Below, in pieces: positions 16,576 to 25,015 of a stretch of 64,000 nucleotides of DNA (position 1 is the first letter of the stretch; every line of letters begins with the position of its first letter). Below the pieces are notes generated by a model that saw only the letters and a program-made list of their open reading frames with translations, was not told the origin of the DNA and made no database searches. Source of the DNA: JAKPAM01 sp047601745 (GTDB taxonomy: Bacteria; Pseudomonadota; Gammaproteobacteria; Burkholderiales; Burkholderiaceae_E). The stretch spans positions 620,001-684,000 of the forward strand of contig JASGIS010000001.1 in NCBI GenBank assembly GCA_047601745.1. Direction: 5' to 3'. The position numbers were made by a program, and so were the translations under genes.

Positions 16576-16636
16576 GTGTCAGTCATAGCTTGCATTTTTG
16601 GTTGCCGTGCGGAATCATGTCAGCCATGACTGACAC
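16576..16636 (+). promoter_or_regulatory. Inverted-repeat operator of the hipBA module
   Basis: GTGTCAGTCATAGC at 16576-16589 and the complement of GTGTCAGTCATGGC at 16623-16636 match at 13 of 14 positions. The right arm also forms TGTCAG-N6-CTGACA (16618-16635), which spans the antitoxin start codon at 16626. The layout fits HipB binding at two sites and DNA looping, with repression of its own promoter between the arms (a TTGCAT box lies at 16590-16595). Confidence 0.6.
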
Positions 16637-16889
16637 GATCAGACTCCCCGATGAGCTCGGACGAGCGATCCAGCGCCGCCGCCAGGCGCTTCGCCTATCC
16701 AAGAAGGCGCTGGCCGAGCGCGCCGGGAAGGTTCGGGAGGTCGTTTACCGACTGGAGGCCGGTGACGACGTCACCGTGTCGTCGCTGCTGGCCGTACTGG
16801 GAGCACTGGGCCTCGCGATGCGCATCGACGAGGCCGGGCTGCCGACGATGCAGGAAGTCGCCGACCGATTCGCGGACGACGATGACTGA
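16626..16889 (+). CDS. hipB: HipB-like antitoxin, XRE-family regulator
   Basis: An 87-residue helix-turn-helix protein: LGRAIQRRRQALRLSKKAL, then AERAGKVREVVYRLEAGDDVTVSSLLAVLGALGL, an XRE fold. It should bind HipA and repress the operon. The ATG at 16626 is chosen; an in-frame ATG at 16617 would add three residues. The start codon is inside the operator palindrome, so repressor binding would cover the initiation region. It overlaps the downstream hipA start by 8 bp. Confidence 0.88.
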   Translation: MTDTIRLPDELGRAIQRRRQALRLSKKALAERAGKVREVVYRLEAGDDVTVSSLLAVLGALGLAMRIDEAGLPTMQEVADRFADDDD

Positions 16890-18141
16890 GTCGACCGCAC
16901 TGCCCGAGCGGATTCCGTTGCTGGAGGTGGCGATTGCCGACGCGGCCAGCGGGCAACTGCTCAAGCGTTCGACGTACGAATTCCGATACCTGGACCCTCG
17001 CGCCGATCAGCCTGCGTTGGCCCTGCTGATGCCGGCCGCCCGGCAACTGACCTGGCAGGACGGCGAGCTGTTTCCTGTGATGGATCAGATCCTCCCCGAA
17101 GGCGATCTGTTCATGCGCTTGCGTGCGCTCTATCCGAAACAGCCGCTGACGCCGATGCATCTGCTCGCCTTGATCGGCATGAATGGCATCGGGCGGATAG
17201 GCTATCGCCTGCCCGCGACGCAGGCCCATCATCGCATGCCGCCAACCGCGCCGCCGCTGTCCAAGCAAGCGCTGCTGCGCACCGCCTATTCGCCGCAGGT
17301 CTTCGATGAGCTGGTGCGGGCTTATCTGAGCACCGGAGCCGGGATCGCCGGCATGCAGCCGAAAATCATGGTGCCGGAACGAGCGACGATTCCCGTGCCG
17401 TCGCTGATCGTCAAGGTGGCGAGCGACGCTTACCCCGACCTGTCGGCCAATGAATATCTGTGCCTGGACGCCGCGCGGCGAGCCGGCATCGACACCGCTC
17501 GAGCCGAGCTGTCCGACGACGGGCAGATGCTGATCGTCGATCGCTTCGATCTCGTCGACGCCGACGGCCGGGTCGAACGGCTCGGTTTCGAAGATATCGC
17601 CGCGCTGGCGGGCCTGCGCGTACGAGACGTCCTGTCGGACCGCAAGTACCAGGGCAGCTACCAGCGGGTCGCCGAACTGCTCCGGCAACTCCAGTTGCCG
17701 CGCGGCGAGTTGCATCGCTTCTATGAGCAGCTCGCGTTCAGCGTCATGGTGCGAAATGGCGACGGCCATCTGAAGAACTTCGGCCTGCTGTACCGGTCGC
17801 ATGCGGATGCGCGCCTGGCGCCGATGTTCGATGTCGTGACGACGGCGATCTATCGCCATGCCCGCTATCCGGGCGGCCCGGTACAGGCGGATCACACGAT
17901 GGCGCTGAAGCTGTTCGCCGGTCGACACGGGAGCCGATCGTACCCGCTGCGCGACGAGCTGTTGAGATTCGGATCGAGCGTCTGCGAGGTCAGCCGCCCC
18001 GCGCTCGTTCTCGAACGCATCGCCACCGCGATGCGAAAAACGCTCGACGAAGCGGCGGGCGACGACCGGATCTCCGCGCGCCTGCTGAGCGAGTTGACAC
18101 CGGCGTGGCAGCAGGGAATGCGGCTGGCAGCGTCGTCCTGA
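16882..18141 (+). CDS. hipA: HipA-like serine/threonine kinase toxin
   Basis: A 419-residue HipA-family kinase. The N-terminal HipA_N region (residues 1-120) is followed by GIAGMQPKIMV (phosphate-binding loop equivalent), SLIVKVASDAYPDLSANEY, the catalytic loop MVRNGDGHLKNFGLLY (catalytic Asp and Asn) and the DFG-like APMFDVVTT. E. coli HipA phosphorylates glutamyl-tRNA synthetase to cause persistence; the target here is unknown. Catalytic residues look intact and the start overlaps hipB, giving translational coupling. Confidence 0.9.
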   Translation: MTESTALPERIPLLEVAIADAASGQLLKRSTYEFRYLDPRADQPALALLMPAARQLTWQDGELFPVMDQILPEGDLFMRLRALYPKQPLTPMHLLALIGMNGIGRIGYRLPATQAHHRMPPTAPPLSKQALLRTAYSPQVFDELVRAYLSTGAGIAGMQPKIMVPERATIPVPSLIVKVASDAYPDLSANEYLCLDAARRAGIDTARAELSDDGQMLIVDRFDLVDADGRVERLGFEDIAALAGLRVRDVLSDRKYQGSYQRVAELLRQLQLPRGELHRFYEQLAFSVMVRNGDGHLKNFGLLYRSHADARLAPMFDVVTTAIYRHARYPGGPVQADHTMALKLFAGRHGSRSYPLRDELLRFGSSVCEVSRPALVLERIATAMRKTLDEAAGDDRISARLLSELTPAWQQGMRLAASS

Positions 18142-18182
18142 TCGTCTCGATCACACTGGTCACCGCACCGCTCACCCCCCGC

Positions 18183-19460
18183 TCACCGCCCCGACAGCGG
18201 CAGCGTCAGCGTCGGCCCCGGTCCGGTGTTGCCGGTCAGCTCCAGCCGCGACAGTTCCATCATCAACGCGAACGTCGACATGCTGTCGTGATCGGTCTTG
18301 TCGACGAAGAACCAGTGATCGAGGTAGCGCACGGCGACCTGTGCGGTCGGCGGCGGCGCCTCGCCGTCGGCCACCTGCACGCGGAACATCCGCTCGGTGA
18401 CGCGGTGCCAGTCGAACGGCGAACCGTCTTCGTTCAGCGTCGACCGGACCAGGCCGGCGCTCATGTGCGCCTCGGGCACCTCGACGCCCTTGGACACGAA
18501 GTACAGCACCTGCAGCAGCGATCGCGTTTCCAGGTCCAGCGTTGCGACGCCCTCCTGCGGATAGGTGTCGGGGAACGGGCTCAACTGCTCGATGTTGATG
18601 TCGAACTGCGTGACCCCCTGACGCAGACGGAACGCACGCGTGAACGCGGCCATCTCGGCCGTACCCAGCGCGGCCGGATGCAGGCGCAGCATCGGCTGCA
18701 CGCGCTTGCGCGTCAGCACCCAGCCCCGGCCGTCGGGCAGCGCCTTGAACGCGAGTCCGTCGCGCGCCGCCTCGACCATCGCCCGCGCGTCTAGCCGGTC
18801 GGCGGGAAACGGGCTGCCGACGACCTCGTCGCGCTCCTCGCTGGTGAACACGGCCTGTCCGCGATCCTGCAGCGCCTGCAGCGCGTCGATGCCAGCGAGG
18901 AAGCGCGCGTACTCGGGTGCGTCCTTGCTGGTCGGGCCGCTGGCGGTCTCGGCGTTGGATACCCAGTTCAGGTTCTCGAGCCACAGGCGGAACACCGACG
19001 CGATCGGCCAGGTCGTCTTGGCCAGGTACAGCACGCCGTCTAGCGTCATCGGCGTGAACAGCTTGCGCGTGAACTCCTGGTCGTCCTGCGGCGTGAACGT
19101 CACCGTCGGCCGCTCGGTGACCGCCAGCGAACCCGTCGGCAGCACCGAACCGCGCACGACGGCGCCGGTCTCGTTGCCGACCACGCCGAAGAACGGCAAC
19201 AGCCCCAGCGACTTGACCGTCTCGTACTGCGTGGCGACCGACGACACCGCGAGACTGCTGGGCGTGTCCGCGTAGCGCAGCCGCACGATGTTCAGCAGCA
19301 ACTGCTGCTCGGCGGTCTTCTTGATGACTTCGTTGTAGACCAGGCGCTCGTCGGACAGCGTGCGCGGTCCGGTCGCGCAGCCGGCGAGCACCAGGCCCAG
19401 CGCGGCGACGGCGATCAGACGCAGGAAAGCGGTCCGGACCGCCGGACCGCCGCGCGGCAT
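18183..19460 (-). CDS. Lipoprotein of unknown function
   Basis: A 425-residue protein with an N-terminal signal ending in the lipobox LVLAGC (lipidated Cys28), so it should be anchored to a membrane. The start at 19460 gives a normal signal peptide; an in-frame ATG at 19490 would add ten residues. The rest has mixed alpha/beta character (ELLLNIVRLRYADTPSSLAV-like opening, PADRLDARAMVEAARDG, SRLELTGNTG) and no domain I can name. It lies between hipA and a Crp/Fnr regulator, convergent with the former. Confidence 0.7.
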   Translation of the reverse strand: MPRGGPAVRTAFLRLIAVAALGLVLAGCATGPRTLSDERLVYNEVIKKTAEQQLLLNIVRLRYADTPSSLAVSSVATQYETVKSLGLLPFFGVVGNETGAVVRGSVLPTGSLAVTERPTVTFTPQDDQEFTRKLFTPMTLDGVLYLAKTTWPIASVFRLWLENLNWVSNAETASGPTSKDAPEYARFLAGIDALQALQDRGQAVFTSEERDEVVGSPFPADRLDARAMVEAARDGLAFKALPDGRGWVLTRKRVQPMLRLHPAALGTAEMAAFTRAFRLRQGVTQFDINIEQLSPFPDTYPQEGVATLDLETRSLLQVLYFVSKGVEVPEAHMSAGLVRSTLNEDGSPFDWHRVTERMFRVQVADGEAPPPTAQVAVRYLDHWFFVDKTDHDSMSTFALMMELSRLELTGNTGPGPTLTLPLSGR

Positions 19461-19530
19461 GAGCGCCAGCGATGCGGGCGGGCGAAACATCGCCGGCCCG
19501 CCGATCGCGCGAGCACGGCTCGAAAGGACG

Positions 19531-20277
19531 CTAATGATGGGAACTCTCCTGTTGCCTGCCGCGCCGGTCGCCGTGGATGCCGGTGCGCAGCATCACCAGG
19601 TCCAGCACGCGCAGGCCGCCATACTCGATCCGGATGCAGCCCCGCTCTTCGAGGAAGGCCAGCGCCTCGTTGACGCGCTGCCTCGACAGGCCGACCAGGT
19701 ACGCGAGCTCCTGCTGCGTGATCCGCAGGTCGGTCGTCGTGCCGGGATGGAGGATCGGATTGAACAACGCGGCCAGCGTCCGCGCGACGCGCACCTCGGG
19801 ATTGCTCAGACGCTCGGTCTCCCGCGCGGCGATGAACTGGCCCAGCCGCTCGTTGAGCAGGTTCATGATGTAGCGGTTGAACTCGATCGAGCGATCGAGC
19901 AGCCAATGGAAGGTATCGACCGGCAGGCCCGCGACGCGGCTGCGACGCAGCGCCTCGATGTTGTACCGATACGCCTCGCGCTTGAGCGCCGTGCCCTCGC
20001 CGAACCAGCCGCCGGGCGGCAGGCCCAGGAACGTCATCGTCTGCCCGTCGGGGCTCACCGCCGTCATCTTCAGCAAGCCGTCGATGACGCCGAACCAGTA
20101 CGTGACCGGCCGACCGGTACGGCAGACGAAATCGCCGGGCTGCGCGTCGCTGACCCTCAGCGCCTCGCGCGCGACGCGCCGATCGTCGGGCTTGAGCACC
20201 GACAGCCAGGCGATCCCGTCGAGCTCCTCGGGCGTCAGCGAGCGTCGGCGCTGCAACAGGTTGGGGGTCTTGGACAT
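19531..20277 (-). CDS. Crp/Fnr-family transcriptional regulator
   Basis: A 248-residue regulator. Residues 40-140 are a cyclic-nucleotide-binding-fold sensor domain (TGRPVTYWFGVIDGLLKM, LPPGGWFGEG) and residues 150-225 a winged helix with ITQQELAYLVGLSRQRVNEAL, FLEERGCIRI. The CysXX clusters of FNR are absent, so it is not an oxygen-sensing FeS regulator. The ligand is unknown. It is divergent from a two-gene unit at 20452 that it might control; a possible binding site was not identified. Confidence 0.88.
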   Translation of the reverse strand: MSKTPNLLQRRRSLTPEELDGIAWLSVLKPDDRRVAREALRVSDAQPGDFVCRTGRPVTYWFGVIDGLLKMTAVSPDGQTMTFLGLPPGGWFGEGTALKREAYRYNIEALRRSRVAGLPVDTFHWLLDRSIEFNRYIMNLLNERLGQFIAARETERLSNPEVRVARTLAALFNPILHPGTTTDLRITQQELAYLVGLSRQRVNEALAFLEERGCIRIEYGGLRVLDLVMLRTGIHGDRRGRQQESSHH

Positions 20278-20451
20278 CGGTTGGTGCGTTTCGCCGAGAT
20301 TGTCGTCCGACTACCCCATGAGCGTCAATTCAGGCGTTGCGTGCCATGTTGACCGCGCCTCATGACGTGCCGATGACAGCGGTCTCGCGCGATCGTCGCG
20401 GGCCGGCCATGGCAACATGGTCTTTTCCGTTTCCCGATCGGAGGTCTCCCG

Positions 20452-20754
20452 ATGTACATCGCCACCAACCGTTTCCGCATCGCGCTCGGCCGCGAGGAAG
20501 ATTTCGTCGAAGTCTGGCGCCAGCGCGACAGCCATCTGACCGAGGTGCCGGGCTTCAAGCAGTTCCATCTGCTGCGCGGGCCCAGCGACGAAGAATCGAC
20601 GCTGTTCGTCTCGCATTCGACCTGGGAGAGCGCCGAAGCGTTCCAGGCCTGGACCCGCTCGGAAGCCTTTCGCGCCGCGCACGCCGGCGCCGGACAGCAG
20701 CGCGGCCTGTACCTGGGCCATCCGCAGTTCGAAGGCTTCGAGGTCGTCCTCTGA
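20452..20754 (+). CDS. Antibiotic biosynthesis monooxygenase-fold (ABM) protein
   Basis: A 100-residue dimeric alpha/beta-barrel protein. YIATNRFRIALGREEDFVEVW, then HLTEVPGFKQFHLLRG, STWESAEAFQAWTRSEAF and a C-terminal Phe-Glu-rich strand are typical of the ABM/HmoB group, which includes heme-degrading and quinone-forming enzymes as well as members without known activity. A CGGAGG Shine-Dalgarno precedes the ATG. It forms a likely operon with gloA (17-bp gap). Confidence 0.85.
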   Translation: MYIATNRFRIALGREEDFVEVWRQRDSHLTEVPGFKQFHLLRGPSDEESTLFVSHSTWESAEAFQAWTRSEAFRAAHAGAGQQRGLYLGHPQFEGFEVVL

Positions 20755-20771
20755 GACGGCGAGGCAAACCG

Positions 20772-21311
20772 ATGAAACCCCTGAACGAAACCTATCCCGG
20801 CGCCTGCGACGCGCCGCCCGCGCAGACCGCCGGCTTCTGTTTCAACCATACGATGCTGCGCGTCAAGGATCCGGCCCGCTCGCTGGATTTCTACACGCGG
20901 GTGCTGGGAATGCGGGTTCTGCGCCGCGCCGATTTCCCGGCCGGCAAGTTCTCGCTGTACTTCCTGGCCTTCGTCGGCGACGGCGAGACGGTTCCGGACA
21001 CCGTCGAACAGCGGATGGCCTGGTTGTTCGCGCGGCCGGCGGTGCTCGAGCTGACGCACAACTGGGGCACCGAGGACGACGCGGGGTTCGCTTATCACGA
21101 CGGCAACCGCGAGCCGCGCGGCTTCGGCCACCTGTGCGTCAGCGTGCCGGACCTGCCCGCGGCGATCGCCTGGTTCGACTCGAACGACGTGCCCTACGTC
21201 AAACGGCCGGAACAAGGCGCGATGCGCAACGTCGCATTCATCAAGGACCCGGACGGCTACTGGATCGAGATCCTGCAACCGGGGCTGATGGGCGGGCTCG
21301 GCGGGGCTTAG
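20772..21311 (+). CDS. gloA: Lactoylglutathione lyase (glyoxalase I)
   Basis: A 179-residue VOC-fold metalloenzyme that turns the methylglyoxal-glutathione hemithioacetal into lactoylglutathione. Sequence landmarks are NHTMLRVKDPARSLDFYTRVLGM, LELTHNWGTE (metal Glu), GFGHLCVSVPDL (metal His) and FIKDPDGYWIEIL (catalytic/metal Glu). Length and insertions match the eukaryote/gamma-proteobacterial long form that begins about 20 residues before the VOC domain. Its TAG stop overlaps the stop of a toxin-gene remnant on the other strand. Confidence 0.92.
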   Translation: MKPLNETYPGACDAPPAQTAGFCFNHTMLRVKDPARSLDFYTRVLGMRVLRRADFPAGKFSLYFLAFVGDGETVPDTVEQRMAWLFARPAVLELTHNWGTEDDAGFAYHDGNREPRGFGHLCVSVPDLPAAIAWFDSNDVPYVKRPEQGAMRNVAFIKDPDGYWIEILQPGLMGGLGGA

Positions 21312-21478
21312 AGAATCTCGAAGCTTCGCCCGTCGGGCAGGCGATAGCGCGAAAAATCGCGCACATCCAGAGTCAGGATTCGAACCACCTCCGATGCGCA
21401 GGCCAGCCAGTACAGCGAGGCGTCGGCCAGATCCATCTCGGTGTGCGGATGCTGCGTGTAACGTTTGAGACAGACGCT
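21308..21478 (-). pseudogene. Remnant of a PIN-domain (VapC-like) toxin gene
   Basis: Reading leftwards, about 55 codons encode the C-terminal part of a PIN-domain RNase: MDLADASLYWLA, then RILTLDVRDFSRYR and LPDGRSFEIL before a TAA stop at 21308-21310. The Asp-rich MDLADASL and LTLDxxDF motifs are the normal end of VapC-type toxins. The frame continues upstream but with no PIN similarity and no plausible start, so the first two thirds are missing. There is no antitoxin gene nearby. Confidence 0.6.
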
Positions 21479-21655
21479 CAAGACGAACGCCCTTCGCCAT
21501 CCTTGCCCGCGGCGTCGCGTCCCGCCGTGTCGACGATCGCCACCGCGCGCCGATCCGCCGCATGCATCGGACTGAAAGCGTACGGAAAGTGAGGGCGCCG
21601 ATACTCGCCTCGACGTCAGCCTCGATCGGCTGATCGTGAGCAGGGGCGAATCAAC
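21479..21655. other. Intergenic region upstream of the two-component operon
   Basis: About 180 bp between the PIN-toxin remnant and the response regulator. No gene is supported. Together with the remnant it makes a stretch of about 340 bp without an intact gene. It should hold the promoter of the two-component operon; no confident box pair was found. An AGGGGC Shine-Dalgarno lies at its right end. Confidence 0.4.
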
Positions 21656-22327
21656 GTGCGAATCCTGGTTGTCGAAGACGACGGCGACATCGCCGCCGGC
21701 ATATGCGCTTCGCTGCAGCGACAAGGGCATGCGGTGGACCACGTCGGCGATGGCGCACTGGCGGATACGGCGCTGATCGCCACCCGCTACGACATGCTGA
21801 TACTCGATCTCGGCCTGCCGTCGCTGGAGGGTACGGCCGTGCTGCATCGCCTGCGCCAGCGCGGCGACAGCCTGCCGGTGCTGGTGGTGACCGCGCGCGA
21901 CGGCCTGCAGGAGCGCGTACGGACGCTGGATCTGGGGGCCGACGACTACCTGGTCAAGCCCTTCGCCGTCGACGAACTGGAAGCGAGGGTCCGGGCGCAA
22001 CTGCGCCGCGTCACCAGCGATGGCCAGCCGGAACTGCGCATCGGCAAGCTGCGCCTGGACCTTCCCGGACACCGGGTGTGGATGAACGAGCAGCCGCTGG
22101 AACTTACCGCGCGCGAGTTCGGCCTGCTTTCGGCGCTGGCCATTCGCTCGGAACGCATCAGCTCGCGCGCCCAGTTGGTCGAGGCGCTGTGCAGTTGGGA
22201 CGAGGAACTGACCGACAACGGCCTGGACATCGCCATCCACCGACTGCGCCGCAAGCTGCGCCCCGGCGGCATGGGCATCCGCACGGTGCGCGGACTGGGC
22301 TACATGCTCGAAGAAAGCCCCGAATGA
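21656..22327 (+). CDS. OmpR/PhoB-type response regulator
   Basis: A 223-residue regulator starting at a GTG (21656) preceded by AGGGGC. The receiver domain has VEDDGD, the phospho-acceptor Asp51 in LILDLGLPS, TAR and DDYLVKPF (Lys101). The C-terminal winged helix has LELTAREFGLLSALA, then DNGLDIAIHRLRRKL and IRTVRGLGYML. It resembles the QseB/PmrA/TctD subgroup. The stop overlaps the kinase start (ATGA). Position directly upstream of a hydrolase, SMR, aminotransferase run suggests that these genes are its targets. Confidence 0.93.
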   Translation: MRILVVEDDGDIAAGICASLQRQGHAVDHVGDGALADTALIATRYDMLILDLGLPSLEGTAVLHRLRQRGDSLPVLVVTARDGLQERVRTLDLGADDYLVKPFAVDELEARVRAQLRRVTSDGQPELRIGKLRLDLPGHRVWMNEQPLELTAREFGLLSALAIRSERISSRAQLVEALCSWDEELTDNGLDIAIHRLRRKLRPGGMGIRTVRGLGYMLEESPE

Positions 22328-23739
22328 GCCCGCGCCGCCCCAGCCTGCGGGGGCGCCTGCTGGCCTTCCTGGCCCTGCCGATGGCAGCGCTGCTGCTGCT
22401 CAACGCAGTCGTCAGCTACCAGATCGCGCTGGCTTATTCCAACCATCTGCACGACCGCAACCTGCTCGACGACACGCAGTCGTTCGCACAGATGCTGCAG
22501 ACGATGCCGCTCGGCAGCGAGCTGTCCCCGCAGGCGCGCTTCCTGCTCGAATACGATCCGAACGGCCACGGCTATTTCAACGTGAACAGCCTCCACCACG
22601 GCACGCTGGTCAGCAACGCCGATTTCAGCGCGGTCGTGCAGTCGCGGGGCTGCGTCGATGCGACGCCCTTGCTCTACACCGCCCACCTCAATCATCAGAA
22701 GCTGCGCCTGGCCACACTCTGCATGCGCAGCATCACCGAACCCGACGACCGTCTGACGGTGACCGTCGGCGAGACCTTCGCCGACCGCAGCCAGCACGCC
22801 TGGGAAATCCTGATGATCACCATCCCGATGATGGCTCTGCTGATCTTGGGCATCGGTGCGCTGGTCTGGTTCGGCGTCAACCATGGCTTGCGGATCCTGG
22901 AGCCGTTGACGCAGCGGCTGGCCGAGCGCAACCGCGGACTGGCGCCGATCTCCAGCCCGGACGTGCCGCGCGAGATCCTGCCTCTGATCGAGACCATCGA
23001 CGGCTTGTTCGGCCGGCTTGCCGAGATGATCGCGCTGCAGGACCGCTTCGTCGCCGATGCGGCCCACCAGTTGCGCACGCCGCTGGCCGGCATCAGCCTG
23101 CATATGGACCGCGCGCTGAGCGCCACCGACGAAGCCACCCGGAACGACGCGCTGGCGCACGTGCGCAGCCTCAACCAGCGCACCGCGCGGATCTCCAACC
23201 AGTTGCTGGCGCTGACCCGCGCGCAGGCCTCGCCGCCGGTCGTGGAAACGGTGGATCTGAGCGCCCTGGCGCCGGAATGGGTCGCCAATCGCGTGCCCGA
23301 AGCGATCCGCGCCGGAATCGACCTGGGCTACCAGCCGCCGGACGACCCGATGTCGGTGCTGGGTCACGCCCCCGCGCTGCACGAAGCGCTGGACAATCTG
23401 ATCGACAATGCCCTGCGCTACGCTGGCCGCGGAGCGACCGTCACCGTCGGACTGACGCCGGCCGACGGCGATCGGGTGGAACTCTATGTCGAAGACGATG
23501 GGCCGGGCATTCCGGCGGCGGCGATGGCGCGCCTGGGCGAACGCTTCTATCGCGTCGCCGGCACCCGGGAAAGCGGCACGGGCCTGGGCCTGGCGATCGC
23601 CCGCGAGGCGGTCGAGCATTTCCGGGGCACGATCCGCTACCAGGCAACGCTTCCGCACGGATTGAAGGTATCCATCCTGCTGCCGCGGCTTCCGGCCTCC
23701 GCCAGGGCGCAGCGGCCTGCCTACCGACCCCATCGGTAG
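22324..23739 (+). CDS. Sensor histidine kinase
   Basis: A 471-residue inner-membrane kinase. TM1 is about 12-33, a periplasmic sensor region 34-160, TM2 about 162-184, then a short linker/HAMP-like region, the H-box RFVADAAHQLRTPLAG (phospho-His248), N-box ALDNLIDNALRYAG, G1 DDGPGIP and G2 GTGLGLAIAREA. It matches the QseC/PmrB/TctE layout. The periplasmic domain has two Cys (in SRGCVDA and LATLCMR), possibly a disulfide. It overlaps the regulator gene by 4 bp. The signal is unknown. Confidence 0.93.
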   Translation: MSPRRPSLRGRLLAFLALPMAALLLLNAVVSYQIALAYSNHLHDRNLLDDTQSFAQMLQTMPLGSELSPQARFLLEYDPNGHGYFNVNSLHHGTLVSNADFSAVVQSRGCVDATPLLYTAHLNHQKLRLATLCMRSITEPDDRLTVTVGETFADRSQHAWEILMITIPMMALLILGIGALVWFGVNHGLRILEPLTQRLAERNRGLAPISSPDVPREILPLIETIDGLFGRLAEMIALQDRFVADAAHQLRTPLAGISLHMDRALSATDEATRNDALAHVRSLNQRTARISNQLLALTRAQASPPVVETVDLSALAPEWVANRVPEAIRAGIDLGYQPPDDPMSVLGHAPALHEALDNLIDNALRYAGRGATVTVGLTPADGDRVELYVEDDGPGIPAAAMARLGERFYRVAGTRESGTGLGLAIAREAVEHFRGTIRYQATLPHGLKVSILLPRLPASARAQRPAYRPHR

Positions 23740-23822
23740 GGACTGCCGCCGGACATGAAAGGCTGGCGAAAACGCCGACTGCGATTCTCCCGTCCATTCT
23801 GCAGAAAGGTGGATGCGTGACG

Positions 23823-24656
23823 ATGCCCGGATCCCAGGAGTTCCTGTTCGAAGGCGGCCGCAACGGCGTGCTGCTGATCCACGGACTGACCGGTACGCCG
23901 ATGGAGATGCGCCTGCTCGGCAAAGGCCTGGCCAATGCCGGCTTCACCGTGCACGGCGTCCAGTTGCCCGGCCATTGCGGCAGCGCCGAGGATCTCATCG
24001 CCTCCCGCTGGCAGGACTGGCATGCCGGCGTCGAACGCGCCGCCGAAGCGCTGCTGACGCGGGTCGACACCCTGTTCGTCGGGGGACTGTCGATGGGCGC
24101 GGTGCTAGCGCTCGCGCTGGCCGCCGAGCGCCCGGATCTGGTTGCCGGCGTCGGCGTGTACGGCGCCACCTTCCGCTACGACGGCTGGAACATCCCGGCC
24201 GTCGCGAAACTGTCGTTCCTGCTGCCGGTGTTCAAGCGCCTGGGTATCGGCCGCCACCGCATGTTCATGGAAGAGCCGCCTTATGGGCTGCGCGACGAAC
24301 GCATCCGCGCCCAGATCAGCGCCTCGATGCTGTCCGGTGACAGCGCCGCCGCCGGCCTGCCCGGCAATCCGTGGCCGGCGCTGGCGGAGATGCAACGGCT
24401 GTCGGCCTGGGTGAGACCGCGCCTGTCCAAGGTCGTGGCCCCCTGCCTGATCGCTCATGCCCGTGACGACGACATCGCCAGCCTCGACAACGCCCGTCTG
24501 GTGGCCGCGCGCGTCAGCGGTCCCGTCGAGATGCTGATCCTGGAAAATAGCTACCACATGATCACCATCGACCGCGAGCGGCGTCTGCTGATCGAACGCA
24601 GCGCCCGCTTCTTCCATACGATCGCCGAGCGCCTGGCGCTTGCCGACCTCGCCTGA
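23823..24656 (+). CDS. Alpha/beta hydrolase (Est30-like carboxylesterase)
   Basis: A 277-residue hydrolase. The oxyanion region is VLLIHGLTGTPMEM, the nucleophile elbow GGLSMGA (Ser90), and the acid and base lie in HARDDDIAS and ENSYHMITID. The length and order match the Est30/monoacylglycerol-lipase group. ATG 23823 is chosen over GTG 23817 from the spacing of AGAAAGG. It starts 83 bp after the kinase gene and overlaps the next gene by 1 bp, so it opens an overlapping four-gene run. The substrate is unknown; acyl removal or transfer on the cluster product is plausible. Confidence 0.88.
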   Translation: MPGSQEFLFEGGRNGVLLIHGLTGTPMEMRLLGKGLANAGFTVHGVQLPGHCGSAEDLIASRWQDWHAGVERAAEALLTRVDTLFVGGLSMGAVLALALAAERPDLVAGVGVYGATFRYDGWNIPAVAKLSFLLPVFKRLGIGRHRMFMEEPPYGLRDERIRAQISASMLSGDSAAAGLPGNPWPALAEMQRLSAWVRPRLSKVVAPCLIAHARDDDIASLDNARLVAARVSGPVEMLILENSYHMITIDRERRLLIERSARFFHTIAERLALADLA

Positions 24657-25015
24657 TGTCCACGCTCGCCCTCGCGCTGTGGCTTTTCAACATCCTGCTG
24701 GATACCGGCGGCCAGCTCGCATTCAAGGCCGCCGCCGCGGATCCTGATGCCGGCCAGGGCATCGCGCGCTGGAAGCACATGCTGTCGCGGCCATGGCTGG
24801 GGCTGGGCATCGCCTGCTATGTGCTGGAATTCGTGGCGTGGATCGCCTTCCTGTCGCTGGTGCCGCTGTCGCGCGGCGTGCTGCTCGGTTCGATCAACAT
24901 CGTCGCACTGATGCTCGCCGGGCGCTTCCTGTTCAACGAGCGCCTGACCCGGCTGCGCGTGACCGGGATGCTGCTGGTCAGCCTGGGGGTGGCCGTGGTG
25001 GGGATGGCCGGATGA
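24656..25015 (+). CDS. Small four-helix SMR/EamA-type membrane protein, first of a pair
   Basis: A 119-residue protein with four predicted membrane helices (about 3-21, 44-64, 68-88, 98-117). LDTGGQLAFKAAA at the start, LEFVAWIAFLSLVPLSRGVL in the middle and RLRVTGMLLVSLGVAVVG at the end are typical of the SMR/EamA superfamily. It overlaps its neighbours on both sides (1 bp and 4 bp). Next to a second such gene and a DegT aminotransferase it resembles the ArnE/ArnF heterodimer that flips aminoarabinose-lipid; this comparison is inference. Confidence 0.82.
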   Translation: MSTLALALWLFNILLDTGGQLAFKAAAADPDAGQGIARWKHMLSRPWLGLGIACYVLEFVAWIAFLSLVPLSRGVLLGSINIVALMLAGRFLFNERLTRLRVTGMLLVSLGVAVVGMAG

